The notes below the pieces were generated by a model. That model saw nothing but the letters and a program-made list of their open reading frames with translations. It had not been told where the DNA came from and searched no databases. Below are positions 11,201 through 22,171 of a DNA stretch of 64,000 bases, in pieces (the first letter of the stretch is position 1; each line of letters begins with the position of its first letter). Source of the DNA: Syncephalis fuscata (taxonomy: Eukaryota; Zoopagomycota; Zoopagomycetes; Zoopagales; Piptocephalidaceae). The position numbers and the translations under genes are program-made. The stretch lies in NCBI GenBank assembly GCA_025786725.1, contig JAHLTZ010000017.1, forward strand, positions 471,327 through 535,326. The letters are read 5' to 3'.

Positions 11201-12049
11201 ATGACGACCGCACATCGTCCAACATTCGATCCGGCTCGTGGTAAAGATAATAAAGCACCAACGCTAAGCGTGAGTTCTCATGCACTTCCATCGCATACCA
11301 AGTTGAAGTACCGGTAAGCAAAACTAGTATGAGAGAGGCGATTAGTTTATACAGATGAATGTAGCGAAGGTGCTGGCCCTATCAATGAAAAGGCTGCCTT
11401 AAGAGAAGAATTGCTACGTGCTGAACGCAAGCACTATGGCAAGGCCCTTGATGATGAAGGCATTGAAGAAGAGATCTCGATTAAATATATCCAAGATGCC
11501 CAAGCAATTGCAAGTAGTGGCATTACTACACTTGATGATGAACAGCGACAACAAATGCTCGAAAAGGCACGCCAATTAGATGCCGATGAAGACGACGATA
11601 GTGATGGTCACGATAAGCATAGTGACAAGGATAGTCAGAGTAGTGATGAATCTAGCGATGATGATGAAGAGGATGACGACGACGATGACGATGCCGAGGA
11701 ATTACTTCGAGAGCTGGAGAAGATAAAACGAGAACGGGCTGAAGAAAAGGCACGTCAAGAGGCTGAAGCAGCCGAGGAAGAAGAAAGAGAACGAGGAGAG
11801 CAGGTATTAACAGGCAATCCATTATTAAATGTTGGAGCGCGCGACTTTACTGTAAAGCGTCGGTAAGTAACACTGTTAAGCCATTTAGTTAACACTATTA
11901 ACACACTATTCATTAATACTAGATGGGATGATGACGTGGTATTTAAAAATCAAGCAAAAGGTGTCGATGATAAGCCAAAGAGACGATTTGTTAATGATTT
12001 AATTCGATCTGATTTCCATCGTAAATTTATGGATAAATACGTCAAATAA
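11201..12049 (+). CDS. CWC15: Pre-mRNA-splicing factor Cwc15
   Basis: Cwc15 is a small, largely unstructured component of the Prp19/NTC-associated spliceosome. Exons: 11201-11313, 11365-11862, 11923-12049 (208 aa). The N-terminus [12 protein letters not shown] and the motif [10 protein letters not shown] are diagnostic. So is the C-terminus [15 protein letters not shown] ... [20 protein letters not shown]. The middle is a long acidic stretch ([26 protein letters not shown]). The first intron is 51 nt; its acceptor was chosen at TGTAG (11361-11364) because the nearer CAG at 11354 breaks phase. Confidence 0.95.
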
Positions 12050-12196
12050 TGCGTTCTCTTTACTTTATCTTTTCGTTCAATACAATAGCATTCATTTATC
12101 AACTATATGAATATTTCTAGGCGACTAGAACCATATGTGTAAATAGTGCTCAATGACACTGATAATAGTGCGAGTGGCTATAATAATAGTAGAATG

Positions 12197-13232
12197 TTAG
12201 TTACGAAGTGCCTCCAAACGTGCTTGCATCGCTTCAAATTCCGGTTCATCCTCTTCAACAGCTTCAATAGGTACTGTAGCCACTGATTCAGATGACATCT
12301 AAATAAATAATATATGTTATTATTATTATAATAATACAATATATAGTATATGATAATTACCTCAATGGTTGCTGGTACAGTACTTGCTTCGCCCAGTTTG
12401 CCTAATATTAATAGCAGGTCATTAATATTAGCTATATTGAAAGCACGTATTCTAATAGCTTACCATCTGTAACTTCAAACAAAATCTTTTCAACTTCTTC
12501 GTCAGCCTCATCTTCCAACTCTTCATCGTCTATCATATCCATAGTATCCTCCATCATCTCACCAATAACTCCCGCCTATATAGAATAGCAATATTTATTA
12601 CATCTATTAATATAATAGCACAAATAAAATTTACCTTCATCATTTCCATTGACATAGTTTGCATTTGGGCCGATAGTTCTGGCACACGTACAAGTCGATT
12701 GACGGCTTTCATTACTTCAGTACTTTGCTTAAGCGTACCAGACATTTTAAGCATGGCTATTGAGATTATTAAATATTAGTCATACATATACACACACATA
12801 TATATATTCTATATACCATACTTACCCAATTGATGCTGTAATTGCATGTTGATCGAGTTTAAATGTGCCTTATTTGTGTGTAAACGTGTTTTCTGTCGTT
12901 GTGAACGAACGAGTTCTTTGGCAAGCATTCGACAACTGGCCGTATCTTTTCTACCGGCTGCTTGTTTTATTGTACGTTTGACTTTAAGCTCTTCTGCCTC
13001 GATACTGCGTATTTGTCGCTCAAGTTGACGTTCCTGTGCACGAATACCCTGGCGCCACTCTCTTACCTACATACTATCTCGTTAGTGGTCTAATCGGTAA
13101 CTGTACTGTTGGCCAATATTAATTCATACTCATCTAATAGGAGCAGTATTATAATCTAACGTATTTTCTATTGTTTACATACCAACTCATCGGTTTTTTA
13201 GTTCGGAAAATAAAGCGCGATACTGTCTCCAT
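12197..13232 (-). CDS. VPS24: ESCRT-III subunit CHMP3/Vps24
   Basis: Vps24 caps ESCRT-III filaments during multivesicular-body sorting. Exons (5' to 3'): 13232-13179, 13066-12826, 12756-12635, 12575-12464, 12401-12361, 12298-12197 (223 aa, as in human CHMP3). The basic helical half reads VREWRQGIRAQERQLERQIR ... KVKRTIKQAAGR. The family block LAMLKMSGTLKQSTEVMKAV follows, then the acidic AGVIGEMMEDTMDMIDDEE. The C-terminal MIT-interacting helix is EFEAMQARLEALRN. Exon 1 (METVSRFIFRTKKPMSWY) is the least certain part; its donor GTAAAC was picked for phase. The identity is firm. Confidence 0.93.
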
Positions 13233-13565
13233 AGTGTAATTACTGAATTGCCAGAATAGCGATGAAAGAATAAAGGAATCACGGACAAGTTAAATATATC
13301 ACAAGATTAATTGTCACGCTGTTATTTACTTGTAATTGTTGTTATGGCTATTGTTATGGCAATGACTAACATTGTGCACACAGCGTAAACAACACACCCA
13401 TAACATCTACCCTTTATACTATTGATGGTTGACAGTTTAAAGTATTCAATTCAGTCTAAGTGCCATCAACTAATATATGCACACATATACATATGAATAG
13501 TTAAAGGGTATAGATACGTATATAATATTTTAATATAAACGCAATAATATAGAATGCAACAGTAT
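13233..13565. other. VPS24-PQ-loop gene gap
   Basis: This is 333 bp of AT-rich sequence upstream of VPS24 and downstream of the PQ-loop gene, both on the minus strand. No distinct motif or repeat was seen. Confidence 0.4.
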
Positions 13566-14485
13566 CTAAACATGGTCGTTTTCCAACTTTTTGTTACTTG
13601 TCGCATGGCCTGACATAAAGTCAGACTTATTGGATCCAGCATCGGCTAGCTTCATTGATTTAAATCCTGAACCATAGCTAATTGTCTGGCCCATAATAAT
13701 GAAATCAACTGTCAACTGGAAAATACCACAAAGTAAAAATTGTAATGGTGCTTCTGTTGTGTAATAATAGGCGGTTTTGAATAAATCACCTCCCAACCAA
13801 CTTAATAATACAATGGGGCTATGTGCACCATATATATGTTATTATTAATACATGTCATTATATATATATCCATTTACCTAAAGCCATCAACAGATTTACG
13901 CTGATAGTTTGTAATTGCTTGGGGTACCGGTAACATTGCTTCCGTACCGACTGCCAAGTAACCAATTACATCGATATACCATTCCTTTCGTCCGAGTAAC
14001 AACTGCAGCACACCTAGACCGACCGCTATTTGGCCAAGGAAGCTAAGATAGTCGGTAAAGCGTGGCCAGCGCCATAGTCCTCGTTCATGTTGCCACGCAC
14101 CGCCCGGCTCGTCAAACGACCGACAGCGTAGACAGAGATGAAGTAGTGCAATTTGCGCTATAATCATCAACAAACTCTGCCAGAGGAGTGTGTCATCAAA
14201 ACGACGACCAAACCTACATATGGTTAGTTGTGCCAGAATCCTTATTTGAAGCGAATAGCTTACCAAAAGAATATACGTAGTAGACTTTAAAAGCCAGTAA
14301 CTTATTAGACACGAAGGGCCGCTGATACTATAAATGGTCGCTACTTACTTGCCAACCAGCAATAAACCACAGATGGCCGTGGAGAAGCCACGTCCCGAGC
14401 CAGTACGACGCATTGTATTATATTGATCGATATAAGCGGCCGGTGGGCCGAATATCATAGCCAGTTGAAAAGCAATACCAAACAT
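13566..14485 (-). CDS. PQ-loop membrane protein, SLC66A2/Any1 family
   Basis: This is a seven-helix PQ-loop protein; fungal and animal relatives (Any1, SLC66A2/PQLC1) act in phospholipid asymmetry at endosome and trans-Golgi. Exons: 14485-14349, 14284-14264, 14213-13878, 13800-13566 (242 aa). The first repeat has GPPAAYIDQYNTMRRTGSGR. The short second exon (21 nt) encodes LLRIFFW, followed by FGRRFDDTLLWQS. The second PQ motif is VPQAITNYQRKSVDGF, then SWLGGDLFKTAYY and APLQFLLCGIFQ. These blocks are characteristic of the SLC66A2 group. The C-terminal tail is polar. The tiny exon 2 uses an AAG acceptor. Confidence 0.88.
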
Positions 14486-15840
14486 GATTTAGGAATAAAC
14501 AGCAACAACAACAGCAAGTGTAAAGATGGTAACAATGGCAAATAGAAATAGAAATAAGAATGAATTTATTAGTCATTGTTGTCGTCATCTTAATATTTGA
14601 TTCACGTCACATCCACTCATACAACCACAGATAGACAGATAAATGTACATTATTCTTTAGTCAGTTTTGTTGTAGAAATTCCTACTAAACATATAATTAC
14701 TGCGTTATACTATATTGTAGAAAAAGCGTATAAAACTGTTAAAAAGTGATGCCAGAATTATATCATTTACATGAATGAATGTTTCTTTATTCTTGGGTTT
14801 AGTTGGCTTCATTATTATGACTTGAATATACGTAATGATGCCATGTATGTATAATTATATTTATGTCTATACTAGAGATATAAAATAAAGCAAAGTAGTA
14901 TTAAGTTGAGGGCATATCTAGATTAAGCCAGATTTTATTTAATGATCACATTATAATATAATAACATTAATATTATAATCTGTGCGTAGAAGACTTTGTA
15001 TGGTATATACTACAAACAAGGCATTAACCAACATGCAACTGCCTAATGGATTATAGGCGGGTTGGCACTCGTAAATGAGAATTATCACCAATTAATATGC
15101 TATGCATTGTTACAGATTATTCAAACTGATTGCATTTACAAAAATTACCTTATAGATGTATTTCAGTATTTGTACACTGTGTAGTATACGGTCTAGTCAA
15201 TTGTGTGCTTTTAAGGCTAAACAGTCAGTTAAATCGATGTTTAAGCATAACATTCTTTTCTAAAACTAAATAATTGCAACATTTATCAATTGACATCGGC
15301 ATTCAATAAAAATAGGTTTTGTATAAGCAGTTAGTTTTTATGCATTATTTTCTGAATACTTTTTATTAATAGTCGGTAAGCGACATTGTATATTGATTAA
15401 TTACACGCTAATCGCATGTTACGCATTTACGACTTTAATAGCGCGTATTTATAGTTTGTAAGTGACATTTTATATCAAGTATCTATTTGCTAATTACAGT
15501 CATAAATTGTATGCGCCTAATAATATATATATTGATTTATAATTTGATTATGTAAGAATGTTGACAACAGATACATATAATTATGATGTATTGCTATCAA
15601 TATGAATCAGCGTATGTTTAGTAAAATTGCCGTTCAAGTAACAATTTATTATCTAGAAATCATGACTATACACGCTGTCAGTTTAATCATTTGCATCCAT
15701 TTGTAACTATGTTGTGAATAGCACCAAAATTATCAGCACTATACAGTCAGCTTGATCTCATATTAGGATATGGTTGTCATGATAGTTGAATAAATACAAG
15801 ATGTGTCTTTTAACTAAACTGTTGGATATTTTATTATCAA
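14486..15840. other. AT-rich gap
   Basis: About 1.35 kb between the PQ-loop gene promoter and the 3' end of the S1P lyase gene. I saw no ORF, RNA gene or recognisable repeat. Confidence 0.45.
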
Positions 15841-17605
15841 TTAAGCAATATAAAGTGCATCAATAAATCCCTTGGCTACTTCTCCAATCAATGACTTATC
15901 AGGAATGGTTGCCGCCATACCGTAGATGGCCGCCTGTCCCTTCTTATTAAGCGATGGGTCGGCCCGTACCTCGTCGACAGCCGATTGCAGATCTTTACAA
16001 AACTCATCGGTGCGCTTAGCCGTCAGTAATGTGCAGGAGATGTGGACAGCATCAGGGCTTTGTAGCGAGCTAAGGTGCCAGCCACGACGAGTCATAGCAT
16101 CGTTTACTGCATGCACATTAAGTGGCGCATCAGCGCCAAATGACAAGGCTGACATAACAGGATTGCCAAGAACATGTAGACCTGGAATACGTGAAATGCC
16201 CGTCGCAATACGATGCGCACATTCAACAATTTCGCGTGTTGACTCGACATAGCCAGCCTCGCCAATCGACATTAGTGCCGTCCAGCACGAGGCAATAAGC
16301 GCACCAGGACGAGAGCCAGCAACTGAAGGCGAAGCATAGACGCCACCTACCCAGGTTGGCGTAACAAAGTACTGGTAGGCACGTAGCTCTTTTGTGCGAT
16401 ACATAATGACTGAAGTACCCTTTGGAGCAAATCCGTATTTATGCGTATCGCATGAAATCGACGTAACACCTTCAACTCGGAAATCAAATGGAGGCATATG
16501 GAAGCCGGCCTTTTCCATAAATGGCGCAATAAATCCACCTAGACAGCAATCGACATGCATGCCAATATTGTATCTCTTGGCTAGCTTGCCCAGTGCTGTG
16601 ATATCATCGATTGTGCCGTAAGGGAAGTTGGGTGCAGATCCAGCAAGCATAATAGTATTACGATTGATAGCACGACGTACTTTACGTAAATCGACCTGGA
16701 ATGTCGTTTGGTCGACAGGTATGTGTACCAAACGAATACCGAAATAACTTGCTGCTTTATCGAATGCTGCATGGATTGAGGCTGGTACAATCATCTCTGG
16801 CTCGGTGATGCCCTTCGTTTCACGGGCCCAGTCGCGATATGCTTTGCAGGCCATAAGTAAACTTTCTGTACCACCACTTGTCATAACACCGCCAGCCGAT
16901 TTAGGTGCATGATACATGTGCAATACCATAGCCACTGCTTCTGCCTCCATCTTACGTACTCCCGGGAATACTTCGGGATGTAGCGGATTGCTTACGTTGA
17001 ATAGACGATAAGCCTCGGTACATAGATCTGATAGTTTTTCACCGCCATGATATACAGCACCTGAAATACGGCCATCCCTCCAATCTACCTTAGATAGATG
17101 GTGGTATCTGATTAATTGCATGATTAGCATTATAATTACTACATCAATCCATCTATTAAATTGCTCACTTTTGAAGTTCTGCACGGACCTGCTCATCAGT
17201 AAAGCCTTGTTTCGGCAATGAAAGATAGCGAGTCTCGCCAGGCTGCATTGGCGCAACATCCTCTTGTATCTTATGAATCACTTTATCGAGTTCAGCCTGG
17301 ATTTTGCCTTGAACGCCAGGCAACTTCTTTGCTTTATTAAGCACCACCTAAATCGATAAGTGCCAGTCAGTACATGGATAATAATAAAGCTAGTATATCA
17401 ACGCCACTACCTTAATAACTGCTTGTTTCCATTCAAGCAATAGACCAATAGGGCCACGTAAGCGAAGTAAATAGAAGAAACGTGACAAGAAACGATAGAC
17501 CACGACAAGCAACAGTACATTCTTGGCCAGTTCAACTCGTGGCGACTGCAACAACTGCTGCACAACCAACCAGGATATTGCTAGTCGAGATTGTACATTG
17601 GCCAT
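15841..17605 (-). CDS. DPL1: Sphingosine-1-phosphate lyase
   Basis: This is an ER enzyme that uses pyridoxal phosphate to cleave long-chain-base phosphates into a fatty aldehyde and phosphoethanolamine. Exons: 17605-17411, 17347-17169, 17107-15841 (546 aa). The N-terminus has a hydrophobic membrane segment (NVLLLVVVYRFLSRFFYLL). The group II decarboxylase fold follows: SGAVYHGGEKLSDL, NPLHPEVFPGVRKMEAE, MTSGGTESLLMACKAYRDWA. The PLP-binding Lys is in SCDTHKYGFAPKGTSV (residue about 347). The frame is open upstream of 17605 to about 17794, so a longer N-terminus is possible. The start at 17605 gives the usual length before the membrane helix. The gene is divergent from COX16, 639 bp away. Confidence 0.96.
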
Positions 17606-18244
17606 GATAGTCGAAGCAATAACAAGACAAGAAGAATAACTAAAGAGGAAGAGGAGGAAAAAGAGAGGTTTAAGAAAATAAGGCGGCTTAAACCAAGAAC
17701 ATGGCAGATAAAGTCGTGCCGATGAGTGGGGTAGTGCAGTCTTGATCGTAATGTTCGGCAATGAAATGACCGACCAATTCCAAAAGCACGTCACTTAAGA
17801 ATGGTTTCTCTTCTTTAGTCAGGCCTTTTTGGCCAATGCTTAATACAAAATAACTGTATTAAATGCCAGACAAGGCACAAGTATCAGATGGTTGGCAGGT
17901 GATCAGGGCCGCGTGAATTCATCATGGAGCCTATAGCTGCTCTTTACACAAATACAATAGTTTGTAGCCAGTTATAGAAATAAGATCTATTTACAAGTTG
18001 CCAATAGCATCCCATTGTACCTATTATGAATAGTAAATTGGTGTAATTGAAGACAACTATGTATATATCAATAGCTAGTATTCTTACTAATAATTGTATG
18101 ATTGTTTAAATGGATACAAAATATAGATGTTACAAGTAAATTATAAGTTAATTGATTAGCTATTGTCATCATCACAAAACAAGTGTACTGTAAATTGGCA
18201 ATGAAAAGTATCTTTTCCCGTTAGCGTTTCTTTTTCACTTGAAG
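17606..18244. promoter_or_regulatory. Divergent promoter region DPL1/COX16
   Basis: This is 639 bp between two outward-facing starts. A pyrimidine-rich tract lies just upstream of COX16 (18227-18240) and an A/G-rich tract upstream of DPL1 (17635-17675). No defined operator was recognised. Confidence 0.4.
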
Positions 18245-18700
18245 ATGTTTGGCCGTCATTCCTATGCTATACCAACACGACTACTTGGAAATCGTGTAGT
18301 GTCTGTTGGTATGCATAGTTGGTCGGCAGGTAGAAGTAGTGGTCGTCCACGAGGTCGGCTTAATCAGTTGGCACGACGCCACCCGATACTACTTTTTGGA
18401 TTTCCATTTTGCTCTTTAATGGTTGCCGGGTCTTTTCTATTGACGGAACTGACACAAACACGCTATGATTTACGGGCCCGTACAGTTAGCAAGGTTAATC
18501 AGGAAACACGTCTACGTATAGAGTCAGGTAAACGCGCATTATCATTACAAGAAGAGTACTGGGTAAGATAGTTCGATAACTAAACAATAGTCCTTTAATA
18601 TTAACTATTGCTGTTTTGTTAGCGTTTAACTCAAGAGGATGACGAGGCTGATGCTTGGGAAGTGGCACGAATTGAACGGCCAGCTGATGAGCCACAGTAA
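18245..18700 (+). CDS. COX16: Cytochrome c oxidase assembly protein Cox16
   Basis: Cox16 is a small inner-membrane factor that helps Cox1 and Cox2 join during complex IV assembly. Exons: 18245-18562 and 18623-18700 (131 aa). A positively charged N-terminus precedes one transmembrane segment, HPILLFGFPFCSLMVAGSFL. The family signature TQTRYDLRARTVSKVNQE and EEYWRL follow. The C-terminus is WEVARIERPADEP, close to the family's W-E-x-x-R-x-x-R-P ending. A pyrimidine tract lies directly upstream of the ATG. Confidence 0.92.
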
Positions 18701-18916
18701 TACGTTTATGTACATCATCGTTCATTATAATAAAGTCGTTTATTGAACATGTTAATACCATTGAAATGATCTACATCATTTGTAAATATAAACTAACCAT
18801 TGAATTAAATTAAATTTAAAATTCTAGATAAATGTTTTAAATAAAAGTTACGAGCAATAACAAAATAAAAGATCTGTGTAATTTTAATACTAATGTCATA
18901 GCTAAACAATCGCCTA

Positions 18917-19371
18917 TTATCCGCTAAAGAGTCGGCTCCATAGACTGGGACGAACATTGGGATTTTTTTGAACACGCTCTAATTCGCGCATCAATTTCGT
19001 GTAATAATTTGGATTACCGGCTGGACTTAGCATACGCTCAGATAACGGATTCTAAGTATTAAAGAAACGTAGATTAGTATCATTGGTATTAACAATATAA
19101 GTAGTAGCTTTTTTTTACTTACTTCTTGCTTATATTGATTGTTTAATAATTGTTCCAACGCTCTGATATGCTCATTTAGTTCCCGTCTACGCCATGTCGC
19201 CTTTTCACCAGTTGCTTGTTCTTCGAATTTACTACGAATAGCCTGCCGAAGTGCTACAGGAAAGTTAGCGTTGGGCCGTAGTGGATCGTCAGGCCAACGG
19301 TAGGCCAGTCGTAGTAATTGGCGGTATAGACTGCGTGCCGACGCAGCACTCGTTACATTAACACCACTCAT
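18917..19371 (-). CDS. LYR-motif protein, probably mitochondrial
   Basis: This is a small basic protein of the Complex1_LYR superfamily; members bind the acyl-carrier protein and help assemble respiratory complexes or the mitoribosome. Exons: 19371-19123, 19051-18917 (127 aa). The LYR motif is SARSLYRQLLRLAYRWP near residue 15. A second helix with RSKFEEQ and a third (RRRELNEHIRALEQLL) follow. The C-terminus reads NPNYYTKLMRELERVQ. I could not assign the LYRM subtype. The start is divergent from DUO1, 276 bp away. Confidence 0.75.
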
Positions 19372-19647
19372 AGCAACACTGAGTAATAGATAGTGTTCCT
19401 ATAACAATTATACGTATGATCTCCAGTAAATACGGTCTACTATTGAAACCAAAGCAATATAGTCAAGTGTCGTAAAGTGTTGGTCAAGTTTGCTAACAAT
19501 TTAAAAGAAAAAATCAATCAAATAATAGTTACCGCTATTAATTTCATTTATGATTTGTTTACACTTTGCAATTTCTACCTTTTTCATTTATAGTTGATAA
19601 ACGTTTATTGTATTTACACTGGTGCAAGCATTTCAACTAACTACAGA

Positions 19648-20797
19648 ATGGCTGACTCTAAACAGTTGTTTGATGACCCGGAAGATTTGACGATGGACGA
19701 TTCCGAGTGGGATGTAGAGTCTGACGCGTCAGCTTTGATTACGCACGCGAGAAAGCGCTCTGCAACTGAAGCGCTTGACTTTGAGAAGTACATGGACAAT
19801 AATGAAGGATTTTTAGTAGAGGATCCAAATATGTCTTCATATAACTATGAAGATTCAATGATATCTGATTCTTTTAACAAAGAGGCAGACGGCGATATCG
19901 ACAATAATAATCATAACAACAGCGGCGATAACAACAACAATAACGACGACGACGACGACGACGACAATAATAATAATACTAATAATAATAATAACGACGA
20001 TATTAAGGATAGTGCAGCTGAAGAAGATGCAACACTAGGTGAATATCAGAAATTAAAAAATGAATTAGCCACAATACAAAGTATGACAAGCGCAATTGAG
20101 AAGATTACTGCAAATTTTAAAGTATCACAACAAGGAATGATTGTATGTAATAATTAGCAAATAGTATATAATAGCATATTAATTAGTGTAATGAATAGCA
20201 ATTTACCGAGACTATAATCCGAACAGATCAATTATTAGACACTTGGATCCGTCTTTTATCCCAAGCAGAATATACGAAATCATTGCTGCAAAATGAACAG
20301 TGGCACGGTGTTTCAATGGTAAGTTTTAAGAGCCGACAATCGCACAAATACCGACAATTCCCTCTAGGATATTGCAAATGAACAGCGTGAAGAAGAAGGA
20401 CGCCAACTAGCACTTGAACAAGAACGTATAAAAGGTAGATTACTTATAGTATGGTATTAATTGTTTATCTAACTTAAATCTAGCGGAACAAGCTGCTGCT
20501 TTGGCTCAAGCAATGGCCAAACAATCGGCTACTAGTAAAACTGATCGTGGTAATGGCGAATCATCATCCTTGTCAACAACAAGAGGACGTGGTCGTGGTC
20601 GTGGTCGTGGTGTTAGAGGTCGTGGCCGTGGTGTTAGTGCTACAAGTACAAGTTCAACGAGAGCAACAACAGCACCTTCCAGTACTTCAACGTCAAAAAT
20701 ACCCAAAACACAAACTAGATTAGCATCAACGACACAATCTCGATATCAAAGTTCATTAAGAACAAGGAGTGTTAGTCGTAATAGTAATAATAACTAA
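19648..20797 (+). CDS. DUO1: DASH complex subunit Duo1
   Basis: Duo1 is part of the fungal-specific DASH/Dam1 ring, which couples kinetochores to microtubules. Exons: 19648-20142, 20199-20318, 20368-20434, 20484-20797 (331 aa). The core runs from about residue 130 to 205 with EYQKLKNELATIQSMTSAIEKI, FTETIIRTDQLLDTWIRLLS and LQNEQWHGVSMD, all conserved in Duo1. The acidic N-terminus contains an Asn/Asp repeat tract encoded by AAT/GAC triplets (about 19903-19998). The C-terminus has an RG-rich run (20583-20635) and a Ser/Thr tail. The start chosen is the first ATG; the frame upstream to 19594 has no ATG. Confidence 0.92.
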
Positions 20798-22171
20798 CTT
20801 TTAACTATTTCAATATTATTAAATAAATATTAAAAAGTGTATTTGAATTGATATTTATTTTAATAATTGTATTAATCAATAGGTATCGAATTAATTATTA
20901 CCGATTTGACATGTTCAGAGCACAGTAAAATGGCCAATGTATCTACAGCTCAGTCTTGGATATGACATCTAGTTATTGCTGAAAGACTACAAAGAATGCT
21001 TGTTTCAAAACAGAGCCAACAATAAGCTGATTACCAAATTAGATTGGAGGACTTTGAACGTTCATTGTTATGTGCAACTGAGCGGTAAAAAGAATGACAG
21101 ACGCAACACTTGTTACTTGCACTCAGTAAGAAGTATACACCCACCCACATACACACATACACACATACACACATACGCACACCCACACCCACACACATGC
21201 ACGCATTCGTCTATCCACATTGGAAGTAGTCCAAACATACACACACACACACACTTTCTTTCTTCGCACGCTTACACTTTCATCATCTCGCCACCGCCAT
21301 AGCTTTTCGTTTATCTACTACTTGCTACGGCATTGTGGTTTACTACTCTATTCTATTTGCCGTCTCGTTTCGTACCTTCTGTTGTTGGTAGCGCACGCAC
21401 ACACGCACGCACGCACACCCCGCCGCCGTCCTACCATATTACTTCTCCACTACCTCCGCCATCGCCACTCTTCTGTTCTGACTATCTCAGCGTTGTTATT
21501 TATCGTTTACTAGGATTGCTGCTTGGTCTTAGTTGTGGGTAGGTAGTCTTTAATGCAGGATGCTACAGTACATCTCTATTATAAAGGTGGACAGGCTCAC
21601 AGTCACTGCATCGATTCATCATTGGTGCATATATACTACATCTAGTCACCTCACAGTCAAATGGGTGGTTAATTAGAAGATGGGCAAAGGACTTGCCTGT
21701 CACCGTGCTTGCCAAGGCGAGTCTGCGGTTGCAGGACATGGTTGCTTCTAAAGCCATATGAAGCTATCAATCTAGCAATACTAATACTGTTGCTGTGTCC
21801 ATCTATCGTAGACTTTTGGAATTCCAGTCGCATTTAACTTTTCGCAAAGACGGGTGTAGCACGCCACGCTTTTATTTAGAGCAGGTAGATCATTGTGTGG
21901 AATCATTATAACAGCAACAGCAACAGCAAGAATAGCAATAGTAACAGTAGTTGAATTGCCACGAAGGTAAGCTAGATCTAAATACAGTAGCATAAATACA
22001 GTACAAATGCTACTATTAGCAACTTTTATGGTGATATATCTGTACTTACGTCAATTATAACGATAGTTATCGTTGTTACTATTATTGTAGTAGTTGTAGT
22101 AGTTGTAGTAGTTGCGGCTATTCCTGCTGTAGTAAACAGTCGGCAGTGGGACTACTTTGAATAACACTAGC
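20798..22171. other. Long 5' region of the LIM-RhoGAP gene with CA-rich microsatellites
   Basis: About 1.37 kb. It holds CA/CATA repeats at 21137-21205 and 21236-21255, CACG repeats at 21392-21418, CAACAG triplets near 21911-21930 and a GTAGTT repeat at 22087-22112. ORFs in 20976-21542 come from these repeats and are not called. Given the spacing this is probably promoter and 5' UTR, perhaps with a 5' UTR intron. Confidence 0.5.

Noticed and set aside
11354-11364. Acceptor CAG at about 11352-11354 for CWC15 intron 1
   Set aside because: It leaves the wrong phase; the next acceptor (TGTAG) ten bases on gives a normal 51-nt intron and correct frame.
17606-17794. Extended N-terminus of S1P lyase in the open frame upstream
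   Set aside because: The extra residues are Phe/Leu/Ser-rich with no family match, and the downstream ATG gives the expected distance to the membrane helix.
20976-21542. Three overlapping plus-strand ORFs rich in His, Thr and Ser
   Set aside because: They translate CA-rich microsatellites in all three frames and have no family motifs.
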